A stretch of DNA of 12,144 nucleotides from Acanthamoeba castellanii str. Neff (taxonomy: Eukaryota; Discosea; Longamoebia; Acanthamoebidae): assembly GCF_000313135.1 (NCBI RefSeq), contig NW_004457524.1:1-12144 (forward strand), given 5' to 3'. The position numbers were made by a program, and so were the translations under genes. Below are positions 1 to 8,028 of this stretch, in pieces. Numbering within the stretch: the stretch's first letter is position 1; each line of letters starts with the position of its first letter. The notes beneath the pieces were generated by a model. The model worked only from the letters and a program-made list of their open reading frames with translations, ran no database searches and was not told the origin of the DNA.

Positions 1-3000
1 ACTTCCGCAACACGTGCAGCGCCCCCGGGAGCAGCGGGAGCAGCTTCTCCTCGGCCTTGGGTAGTTCGATGGGCGGCTGCGGTGGTGCTGTGGGGGAGCA
101 GAGTGCGGGTTTGTTGGTGGCGGCGGCGGCGTGGGTGAGCAGCGCAGCGCACATCAACCCTCCCGGCCGGGGCTCGCAACAAGAGACCATACCGTGAACG
201 AACGTGTGCCTACTATGAGTCCACCCGCGAGCACGGAACACGAGCCTACACACTCCCTCAGCCGCCCTGGTCTGGAAGAGATCGACAGTGTTGTTGTTGT
301 TCTTAAGGGTGATGAAGTACTTTGGTACCACGACCAAGGAGAGTGCCGCACCTGAAATCTGGGGAATGCGGCGGTATCATTGGGATGTGTGGAGATGCCC
401 AGCGACATCAAAAAGGACAGTAGCTCTTCCGGCAGCCCTGCCAGCTGCTCTTTGCTCCGCGTGGAAGCACCACGCTCGGCGAGCGCAAATGCCACCAAAC
501 TCTTCAGCGGCTTCACTCCTACCAAGGCAAGCACGCACGCACGCACACCGCTGAGATGAGATACAAATGACGGCGAGTAAGGAGAGCAGCCAAGCCGCAC
601 CGGAGAGAGGCAAGAAGAGGCCCAGCAGGCGGATCGTCTGGAGGAACGCATCGGCCTCCTCATGATCGGAGTTGTCCGCATCGCTGCGCCGCCAGGGAAT
701 GGGTGCCACGTAGGACATGGCCGCCAAGGCGGCGACGCGCACGGCGGGGGCCTGGTGGGCCACAGCCCTGAATAAGGTCACTAAGTGCGGCAGCGTTGTG
801 CGCCACAAGCCCGGGTACATCTGGTGTTTGACGACGATGAGGCCATCAGTTTTTGGAGCGCGCGGGTGGTGATGTAAAGGTAAAGTAAAAGTAGGGTAAG
901 TAATGCGATCACCTACCTCCATGACGGACAGCGCCCTGAGCTGGACATCTTGGTCCTTGCTCGTGTACACCAGCTCGGCGATGGTGTCCATATGTCGGCC
1001 CTGTGGCATGTATTGCGCGTCGAGGCGAGTGAGGCAAGGGGTGGTGATGAAAGAAGGAATAGGCCTGTTTGTGGGTACGGTACCACGGTGCCATAGAATG
1101 CACATTCGGACTCCAGGGAGTCCAGGTCCCAACCGCCGATGCTGTAGTTCGTCGCTGCTCGGCCAGCGCCAGCGATCGCCATCAGGAGCTGCGCACACGG
1201 AAATAGAAAATGGGATGCTTGGAAGGTTGAGGTGGTGCGGTCGGTGGTGACTTAAAAAAAAATGCATCAAGAAGGGGAGGAGGCGGAATGTATCGCACGT
1301 GCAGAAGGCGTGGCTTGTTGGACACGCACTCGCAGGTGAGCAGGTGGACGACCCAAGGAACGACCCGATGCCACGACTGATCGGACTCATCCCGGAACTC
1401 CCAGGCCTGGTCTGCTTGATGCGCGCGCGCAATAGCTCAGTGGCGCCACACAGTGCACGCAGCAGCCAGCAGCCAGCAGAAGAAGCGATGAGGCTCAGTG
1501 GGCGAAACGGGTACCGTCGAACCAGAAGTCGAGCGCAGCGTCGAGGTAGCTGTTTTGATTTTCGGCCCAACGGGAGGCAAGGCCGCGAACCAGGGACTCC
1601 ACCGTCTCGCTGCCTGAAGAAAGGTCAGTTTAGTGTTCATGATTGGCGGTAACAGCGCCAAAGGCAACGGTGGTGGTGCTGCAGGCGTGGGTGAAAGCAG
1701 AATACGGCACTGATCACTGACCAACGAACGTACTATAATAACTCACGGGAGAATACTCCGTCTCCTGCTCAACACCTGACAGTAACGGGAGCCTGCAGGG
1801 AGTTGAAATCAGCCCAACAAGATCACACAATGTCACGCACACGCACACGCACACATGCACACGCACACATGCACACGCACCACTTGCGGCCCGCCAAATG
1901 GGGCGGGATCTTGGTCGAGACAAACTGCATCATGCCAGCCTGTGTATTGGGCAGGCCCCTCACCGCCCACTGCTCCGAGCTGCCACGATGTCGTTAGCAA
2001 TAAATAATACACAAATATATATTGGTCGTTGTTGGCGTGTGCGGCAAGGACATATATTTCTTGGTTTGTGGTTACGTACCTCTGCCAGCAGGCCCAGGCC
2101 CGCTCGAACCGGGGGTCGTGGGCCAGCTGCCGCAGCACCGGGACCGCTTCTTGGTTTTCTGTTTCGAGTTCATCAACGTAGGTGCCCATGGGCATCGGTT
2201 CCGGCATCAGTGCAATCACCAAGACATCGGTGAGGCATCGGCTGCACAAACGCACACGCACGCACACACGCACACGCAGGCCAGTCATGTCCGCTCTCTC
2301 CCGTTTGGTGTTGCGAGGAGTGGTGCGTCGGTACAAGGCACCCTCGGTCCACCCCCCACGGGCCACGGCCTCAACCACAACGCGCAGCACTGGCACTCGC
2401 TTGATGGGTCTGCTGGCCATGAGTCGCAACTGCGTGTGTCGTGTGTCGCGTGCGTCGTGCGTCGTGTGTGTCGTGTGCCGTGCGCTGTGAGCGCACATGT
2501 GTATCTGGGTAGATGTCATTGGGGAGAGAAGGGGGGGGAGGAGACAATGTACGGTGTGATGGAGGATGTGGACGAAGGAACTGCTAACTTCAACCGGCGA
2601 TGGGGAATGGACTTCGCCTTCTGATTCGTCATCGAGGAAGCTCGACCTTCTGCTGTTCCGGGAGGCGTCCGACGTGGTGGCCTCGAGCAGCCGGTTGCCC
2701 GTGCCCAGTACACAGCCCCGCCAGGCCGCGGCCACCTCGGAGTCGTCGATCATGAGCGCGGTGGCGTGCTCGATCGCACTCGCAGGTGGTACCTCGAGTC
2801 TCCTCACGCACAGCAGCGCTGGAGCGAACAATGTCAAGGGATCAGTGAGAGGATGTAAGCAATGTTGCACTGGTTTGGGGGGGGGTGAACAGCAAAAGCG
2901 AGGGATGAGAAAGTTGGTGTGCACCGAGGGCGAACTTGCTCAGCACGCCCAGCCTGTTCCCCTCGGCACTGCCTTCGGTGTCGCACCACACTCGGGTGGC

Positions 3001-4064
3001 CGCTTGGTAGGCCTGCTCCAATATGCTCTCGTCGCAGTGAACTCGCCTGGTTTGGATGAAGAACGAAGAAAAAGAAGCGTGCAGCGGTGGGTGTGAGCTG
3101 GTGTGGCAGCAGGCCGACGAGAGGAGAAGGTGAGGTGCATACAATAGATAGAGAATGAGAATAGCGCACGAGCGAGCCTTGTCGTTGGTCTCGTGCTGCA
3201 TGCGCTGCGTGAGGAACGGGATGATCGCCAGGCGATCCGACCCGCTCTGGCTGGTGCCCAGGTACTCCAGAAGTGTCACCTTTAGAGCGTCGGGTGTCTT
3301 GTTGCTTGCCTGCTCCCAACACAACACACGACACACAGCGCGCGCGCGGAGAACAGTTAGTGGTTGCATGGGGGAGGACGTGTCAGGTGAAGGAATCAGC
3401 AGCAGCAGTGTACGATGAGGCCGTAGATGCGGTGCATCCACGGGGAACAGAGATTGGAGTCGATGTCGTAGCCGGGCAGGAGCTGTGCCAGGAGCACCTG
3501 CACGCCCCAGCTGTCCGAGTCCTCCTCGCCCTGCTCTCGCGCTTCGCCCTGCACCGCCACCGGCCGCACACATTGGCTCACACTACCACGACCCAACCGC
3601 GCATTGCCGGCGAACACGACGCAACACACCCCATACGAGACAGCTGGATTCGTGGCTGTTACCTGGCGCAGGAGCGTGCCGATGATGCAGGGCCACAGCT
3701 GCACGTAGGCCGAGTGAGCGCCGTGCGCCGGCTTTTCGAGCGCCTTCAGGATGTGTTGGTACGCGCTGGTGCTCTGGCCTGGCCGCCGCATCATGTCGGC
3801 CACCAATCCTGATCGCGGCAGAGGTGAGGCAGCGCCCGTGTGTAACATGTTGGGCACTGGGCGTGTAGTAGTGTACGTTTATAGAGGGGCCACAGGTCCT
3901 TGCCCAGCTGCGCCCAGAGGCCACCGGAGGGGGGAAGAGAAAGGGGGGGGGTTGAGATGCGTCGCTCAAAGCAAGGGTGACGGCAGCACCTTGGCTTGGC
4001 GCTGCACCGGGACCGACGCAAACTCCGATTCGTCGGGGTACCCCTTGTCATGCTGCTCCGCCAT
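1..4064 (-). CDS. Large helical-repeat-like protein, 3' end beyond the left edge; family not identified
   Basis: I do not recognise this gene. Modelled exons in transcript order: 4064-3990, 3907-3877, 3808-3663, 3548-3414, 3309-3170, 3046-2925, 2818-2589, 2429-2335, 2241-2080, 1979-1881, 1792-1734, 1613-1515, 1435-1299, 1188-1084, 1000-917, 820-601, 518-352, 76-1. All phases join and give about 727 residues before the window ends. The proposed start is the ATG at 4064, opening MAEQHDKGYPDESEF, because the Misato stop lies only 131 bases upstream. The product is rich in paired hydrophobic helices, for example QDVQLRALSVME followed by LPHLVTLFRAVAHQ, and AVRVAALAAMSYV. This suggests a HEAT/ARM-like alpha-solenoid scaffold (inference). 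A Ser/Arg/Asp-rich stretch in exon 7 (SRNSRRSSFLDDESEGE) looks disordered. I considered the focadhesin/RST1 family but saw no diagnostic match. Least certain boundaries: the exon 5 donor (3170 or 3143, same phase), the exon 7 donor (2589 or 2595), the exon 13 acceptor (1435 or 1414) and the exon 14 donor (1084 or 1087). Confidence 0.7.
77..351 (-). other. Longest intron of the unidentified helical-repeat gene
   Basis: This 275-base stretch lies between exons 17 and 18 and is more than twice the usual intron length here. It starts with a GTGCGG donor and ends at a CAG acceptor at 79-77. The upstream frame stays open for about 65 codons into it, but the predicted residues look unlike the flanking helices, so I treat it as intron. 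A retained or additional exon cannot be excluded. Confidence 0.5.
1834..1880. repeat. CA/CG-rich simple repeat in intron 10 of the helical-repeat gene
   Basis: Imperfect ACGCACAC and ATGCACAC units alternate purine and pyrimidine over about 47 bases. On the transcribed strand this is a GTGTGCGTG tract starting at the donor itself, so several overlapping GTGCGT donor-like sequences sit in tandem. Such alternating tracts can adopt Z-DNA. Confidence 0.75.
2243..2278. repeat. CA/CG-rich simple repeat at the end of intron 8 of the helical-repeat gene
   Basis: CGCACACG-type units fill the region just before the acceptor. On the transcribed strand the tract reads GTGTGCGTGC and takes the place of a normal pyrimidine tract. 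Confidence 0.7.
2431..2490. repeat. GTCGTGT-type simple repeat in intron 7 of the helical-repeat gene
   Basis: Imperfect repeats of GTCGTG and GTGTGTC occupy about 60 bases next to the acceptor. On the transcribed strand this is a CACGACACACGACG tract, similar to the one in intron 2 of the stress-protein gene. Confidence 0.7.
3319..3349. repeat. CACGA and CG-alternating tract in intron 4 of the helical-repeat gene
   Basis: ACACAACACACGACACAC is followed by a CGCGCGCGCG run. It lies just upstream of the exon 5 acceptor on the transcribed strand. Confidence 0.6.
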
Positions 4065-4195
4065 CACGATAAGAACAAAAATAAGACGCTATGTTGGTTT
4101 CAAACTGTGTTTAGCGAAGTGCACTTGTAGTTTCACTGAAGCCGCAAGCAGTGCCAATTGGCCAACAGTTCTCTGGTGAACTTTTTGGTTCCGTG
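4065..4195 (-). promoter_or_regulatory. Short intergenic spacer: Misato 3' end and promoter region of the next gene
   Basis: These 131 bases must hold both the 3' untranslated region of Misato and the 5' flank of the helical-repeat gene, which lies on the same strand. No AATAAA is present on the transcribed strand and no convincing TATA box. A GCCAATTGGCC near-palindrome around 4153-4164 contains a CCAAT-like core in both orientations. The tight tandem spacing suggests very short untranslated regions or overlapping transcripts. Confidence 0.35.
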
Positions 4196-6862
4196 TTAGT
4201 CGTCGCTGTCGGGCGTGTAGGCGCTCGCGAGGCCGTGCAGCTGCTCCTGCGCTTCCGCCCACTCCTCTCCAGCAACGGCCACCGCCCGTGCCTTCCCCGC
4301 CCCGCCCAGTTAAACGTCAGCCAAGGTGGCTCCTTGGCTGGTGCCCTCCTACTACTACTTACCTTGGACACGTTGCTAGCCTGCTTGGCGAGGACCTGAA
4401 GGCTCGGCGCGATCGCCTTGGTCACCTGCACATGGCTCAGCACCGGCACTGGCGCGCCCCAAAACAAAGCAACGATCAGTCGGCACTCACGCTGTTCGGG
4501 CGTCAGCCCCTCGAACGGAACGGTGAAGCGCGCGCGTACCGGCTGTGGCGCGCGTGCCGTAGGGGGCGGACGAGGCCGGCTTGAAGAACCACGGATACGT
4601 CGAGGGAATCGCGACGGGCTTCTCCTCCATAAACCTGCGCCGCCCGCCCGCCCACGCACGCGGGAGTGTCAGCAGCCAGCTCGAGGTACCTCGAGAGAGA
4701 GGCGCGCGTACAGGAAGCGATTGAGGACCGAGTACTGGCCCAGATGCTGCGTGAACCACCGCTCGGAAGCCTCCAGCCCCGCCACGCTGATCGCCTCCGC
4801 AGCCGGTGCCTGCAATGTGCCCCGCGGGGGTGAGAGAAGGAGAAGAAGCAGGTGTGGATGTGGTGTACATACCAGCTGGGGCAGCGGCGCCGGGAAAGAG
4901 AGGCCGCGCACAAAGTCGGCGGCGTAGAGGGGCATCCCCGATGGCACGCGGCCATCACGCAAGCCGGCGGCCGGGAACGGCAGGCTCAGCGAAAGGGCCG
5001 CCACGGGCATGTTCGCCACCCGCAGCTCGCCCGTCACCACCGACGCCATCGACGACGGGCCCGCCCGGCTACTGCTCACCGTAGGCAGTAGTGGGTGGTC
5101 AGCTCACCACACCCACGCTCTTTACCGACACGTGCTGTGTTGGTTGGATTTGGGTGGGGGGGGGCAAACCTCCAGGGGGCTGTGGCGGAGGCGATGGCCA
5201 TCGCGGCGACCGCGCTCGAGTGGTACTCGCTGTCGGCCTGGGCGAGTGAGAGTCGTGTGAGACGCCCCGCTTGCAGCAGGCAGTGCCAGTGGCGGAAAAG
5301 GACCACCACGAGCAAAGTAGATATAATATATATAAAGGTGGATATTTATAGAAAGATCTTTCTCTAAGGGGGCAGACGGAGTACCGGGAGGGCGAGGTGG
5401 GGGAAGGCGGGCCAGTGGAGCGGCTGTAGGGGCACCACGAGGGAGGAGAGGTTGGAGTCGCGATCCGACAGCCGCTGCAGGGCCATAACCCGGTTGATCA
5501 GCCGCGTCTCGTCCTCCACCTAATGGTCGTTCGTTGGTCATGGAGGTGAGTGGAACGAGGAGACTGCAGCGTCGCGACGCGGGTGATCTGGGCGGGTCGG
5601 CGTACGGGAGTGCGGGAGCGGCGCGGGTGTCCGAGGGCAAAGGTGAGGAGGGGCGTGCGCGGGAAGTCGTCCCGGATCAGTTCGATGACCTCGCTCGCCG
5701 CGCCGCCCCACCCGTCGTCCACGTCCACCAGCAATTGGAACCCCTGGTGGTGAAGCCACCCAACCACCACACACGGATGACGTCAGCGCGGCCGCTCTCG
5801 CTATTGGAAGCGATATCTACGTACGTCGACACAATCGCACTCCTCGAGCAGGAAGCGGAGCCGGTCCTCCACCTCCTCGCGCTATTATTATCGACAGAGC
5901 AGAGACCCAGCCAGCCCCGCAGGCCGAACCCCCTCTCCCCGGTGAGTGCATGGCGGAAGAACGAAAGCGAAAGCGAAAGCGAGGAGGAGAGGGAAGACGC
6001 ACGTGGTCGGGGTGGTGTCGGAGGAGGGCGGCCCCGTGATCCCACGTGACGAGGGGCAGGGAGTGGGGCACCTCCCACAGACAGCGCGGGTGGAGCGGAG
6101 CACCCGCCCCGCCGTCGCCCCAGTACTCGCCCCACGCGCCCACCTGCGCCTCCGCACGCCGCCTCTCCTCCTCCGCTCGCCCCTCCTCTTCCTCTTCCTC
6201 GTCGCCGTCGCCCTCCTTCGCTCCGCTCCTCTGTCGCTCTTCACCTTCGCCCTTACGTTGCTGCGATTGATCATCGCTCATCTGAACCCGCTCCACTCTG
6301 CCCGACCTACGCACACAACACACGGCACACCACACACACACACGGGCTGGTGGGTTGTCGCCTCCACGGCTTGCTCGCGCTTGGTGGGGAGAGGCGGGAG
6401 ACTGACGGCGAGGCGCGTACCAGAGCACGGATGCGCCGCTTTGCGGGTGGTGGGGCGGGGCCGGCGTGGCGGTGGTGCGGAGCGAGGAGGCGGCGTAGGC
6501 GTGGGGCGAGTAGTTGCCCTTGCGGTCCAGCACCAGCACGCGCGGCTGCAGCTGCCGCTGCTGGTGGCCACCGGTAGCGCGCCACATCACACTCCGCGGC
6601 CTCTCTCGCTCTTCCTGCTGCTCCTCCTCCACCACTTCCCCGCGCGCCTGCAGCCATTGCCACCAGGAAACGTCAGCATAATGGAAGAAAGGAGGGGGAC
6701 ACAAAGTGGTACGAGTAGTGCTTGGTCTACCTTGCCGCGTGCGCTGGTTGCGGCCGCGGTGGTGAGGAGGTTCCAGTAGTGCGCCCCGACGTCGTTGGCG
6801 TAGGTGCCCATCTGCACCGTCACCACCTCTCCGCCCACCCTGCTGCCGCTGCTTACGTCCAT
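4196..6862 (-). CDS. MSTO1: Misato/DML1 homologue, tubulin/FtsZ-like protein of mitochondrial distribution
   Basis: Modelled exons in transcript order: 6862-6731, 6647-6421, 6306-6003, 5881-5825, 5743-5606, 5519-5385, 5237-5170, 5071-4873, 4809-4712, 4634-4540, 4448-4363, 4291-4196. They sum to 1635 bases, or 544 residues, close to the roughly 570 of animal Misato. The family is recognised from the N-terminal tubulin-like segment (GGEVVTVQMG, then DVGAHYWNLL, residues 11-37), the PRVLVLDRKG strand, the LHPR motif in exon 3, EEVEDRLRFLLEECD plus GFQLLVDVDDGWGG (residues 223-254), HSSAVAAMAIASA in exon 7, and the C-terminal QLHGLASAYTPDSDD. Known for the family: yeast Dml1 and animal Misato/MSTO1 have myosin- and tubulin-related segments and act in mitochondrial distribution, morphology and fusion. 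Odd points: exon 3 carries a strongly acidic then Glu/Arg-rich insert (DGDEEEEEEGRAEEERRR), and the exon 10-11 junction is ambiguous. The last acceptor is AAG, chosen because it keeps frame and alignment with the family's C-terminal helix. Confidence 0.9.
5350..5363. repeat. 14-base perfect palindrome in Misato intron 6
   Basis: AGAAAGATCTTTCT is its own reverse complement. It sits beside an AT-rich patch (TATAATATATATAAAGG at about 5324-5340) inside the longest Misato intron (5238-5384). No function is evident. Confidence 0.6.
5882..6002 (-). other. Misato intron 3 with a tandem hexamer tract
   Basis: This intron has a GTGCGT donor and an AATAATAG acceptor. The sense strand near the donor is almost pure pyrimidine and includes three consecutive copies of the hexamer read on the plus strand as GAAAGC at 5963-5980. 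The reading frame stays open through it, but the predicted residues do not fit the family. Removing it joins the LHPR exon directly to the conserved EEVEDRLRF segment in phase. Confidence 0.6.
6310..6344. repeat. CA-rich repeat at the end of Misato intron 2
   Basis: ACAACACACGG followed by a (CA)n run lies immediately before the GTAG acceptor on the transcribed strand, where it reads as a GTGTGTG tract. Confidence 0.65.
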
Positions 6863-6984
6863 CTCTTTGTTGTTTGTTTGCTTTTTATTATTGGTATTTT
6901 CCCTTTTTTACTCTTTTTCTTTCTTTTTGTCAACGACAGAAAAAACAAACTTTTTGTATTAAATTCTACACACCAGCAGCAGCC
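6863..6984. promoter_or_regulatory. Divergent promoter region between Misato and the universal stress protein
   Basis: These 122 bases separate two start codons facing away from each other, so both genes probably share this region. It is sharply AT-rich against GC-rich flanks and strongly strand-skewed, with long T runs on the plus strand at 6863-6930. Visible candidates are an ATTGG (inverted CCAAT) at 6893-6897 and TATTAAAT at 6957-6964, 21-28 bases before the stress-protein ATG. The T-rich stretch followed by CAACGACAG at 6931-6939 also resembles an intron 3' end, so a 5' untranslated intron is possible. Confidence 0.5.
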
Positions 6985-7817
6985 ATGGCAGGCCAGCAGG
7001 AGCAACAGCAACAGCAGGAGTGGCGGCTCATGGTGGGTCTCGACGGCAGCCCCCACGCCCAGAAGGCTTTCGAGCGCGCCCTCGCCCTCGCGGTCGCCAG
7101 CGGTAGCGGCAGGCCCGTGGTTCTGCACCTCCTCACCGTCATCGAACCCGTACACCATCATGCCCCCTCCCCCCACTCCCTCTTCAGCCTTTGTGTGCTC
7201 TGCCATTTATTATCACATTTTAAATCTTCTTTTCAGGGCCGGTTCGTGGAGAGGGAGGCGCAGCACCTGCACGCGGCCACCAAGGCGGGCGCGGCGGCCG
7301 AGGCATCGGATGCTCACGTGGTGCACGATGCCCACCACCTCCTCGCTCCCTTCGAAGAGCAGTGCCGCCAGGCCAACGTACCCTCATTTATTCCCCTTGC
7401 ACGCACACACACGCACACACATGCCCCGCACGACACGCACGACAGGACACGCACGACACGGCGCACGACGCGCTGGTGGGTAAGTGATTTAACGAGGGGC
7501 GGGGGCACCCACCGTGGGCGGGTTGGGCGTTGAAGGTGAGGTACGTGAGCGTGGTGGCGGAGGGCCTGAGCGCGAAGCAGGAGATCTGCCGGCAGGTGGA
7601 GGACTACCGCATCGACCTGCTGCTGCTGGGCACCCGCGGCCTCGGCACCCTCACCAAGTAAGTACCGACCCTCACGCGCCCGCTCGCGACTGCCCCACGC
7701 ACTCGCGCGCGCGCGCGAAATGCCTGACTGGTGGTGGACTGTTCTAGGCTGCTGTTGGGCAGCGTGTCGGACCACTGCACGCAGCACGCCACATCCGACG
7801 TCATGGTCGTGAGGTAA
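6985..7817 (+). CDS. Universal stress protein (UspA superfamily, ATP-binding type)
   Basis: Exons 6985-7149, 7237-7377, 7536-7657 and 7748-7817 join in phase to give 165 residues, a normal length for a single-domain Usp. The start codon is in a GCCATGG context. A Gln-rich N-terminus (QQEQQQQQE) is followed by the first strand with the conserved Asp (WRLMVGLDGSPHAQKAFERA, residues 13-32). The last third carries a perfect G-2x-G-9x-G-S nucleotide-binding motif (GTRGLGTLTKLLLGS, residues 134-148) followed by the typical SDVMVV terminal strand. Members with this motif bind ATP and are generally soluble, stress-linked regulators that often dimerise. The specific target here is unknown. It diverges from Misato and converges on the Rab gene. 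The exon 3 acceptor is a weak AAG at 7533-7535, and the stop codon overlaps a consensus donor, so a longer spliced tail cannot be ruled out. Confidence 0.9.
7399..7472. repeat. CA and CACGA repeat filling intron 2 of the stress-protein gene
   Basis: A (CA)n-like portion is followed by imperfect CACGACACG units over about 74 bases, nearly half of the 158-base intron (7378-7535). Confidence 0.7.
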
Positions 7818-8028
7818 GTGCGTGGGCCAACCAACCAACCAACCCAACAGCAACAACAGGTCTACGCGACCGACGACGGCGTGTAGAAGGCAAGCAAGCA
7901 TTACTTGGAAGAGAGGGTGTTGTAGGTATTTCTATATATCTTCTTTACAGCAGTGGTGGCGGTGGTGGTTGGCCGACGAGGGGGCGAGGTTGTCCCATCA
8001 TTGGGGTTGTGGGCGTCGCCCAGTCTCC
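7818..8028. other. Convergent intergenic region between the stress protein and Rab gene
   Basis: These 211 bases between two stop codons must contain both 3' untranslated ends. They hold a CCAA tandem (7829-7844), CAACAACAGG, and an AT-rich patch CTATATATC around 7931-7939. There is no AATAAA in either orientation. A short Gly/Trp-coding GGTGG repeat near 7953-7971 is not convincing as coding sequence. Confidence 0.4.

Noticed and set aside
1735..1746. GTGAGT donor in exon 11 of the helical-repeat gene
   Set aside because: It would force exon 12 into a poor frame. The GTACGT donor a few bases later (exon end 1734) gives the frame with SETVESLVRGLASRW.
1834..2490. Regularly spaced CA-rich repeats, considered as a CRISPR array or satellite
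   Set aside because: Units are short, imperfect and lack unique spacers. They sit inside introns of a eukaryotic gene.
1833..2924. 363-codon continuous minus-strand frame
   Set aside because: It runs through several introns including CA repeats. Only pieces of it match the spliced exons, so it is not one uninterrupted exon.
4686..4690. GTACCT donor ending Misato exon 9 at 4690
   Set aside because: It is phase-incompatible with the FMEEKPVAIPSTYPWFF exon. The donor after 4712 joins in frame.
5324..5340. TATA-box-like AT patch on the plus strand
   Set aside because: It lies within a Misato intron with no plus-strand gene following it, so a promoter call has no support.
5946..6779. 277-codon open frame on the plus strand
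   Set aside because: It is antisense to Misato exons 2 and 3 and has Arg/Gly/Leu-rich composition without domain features.
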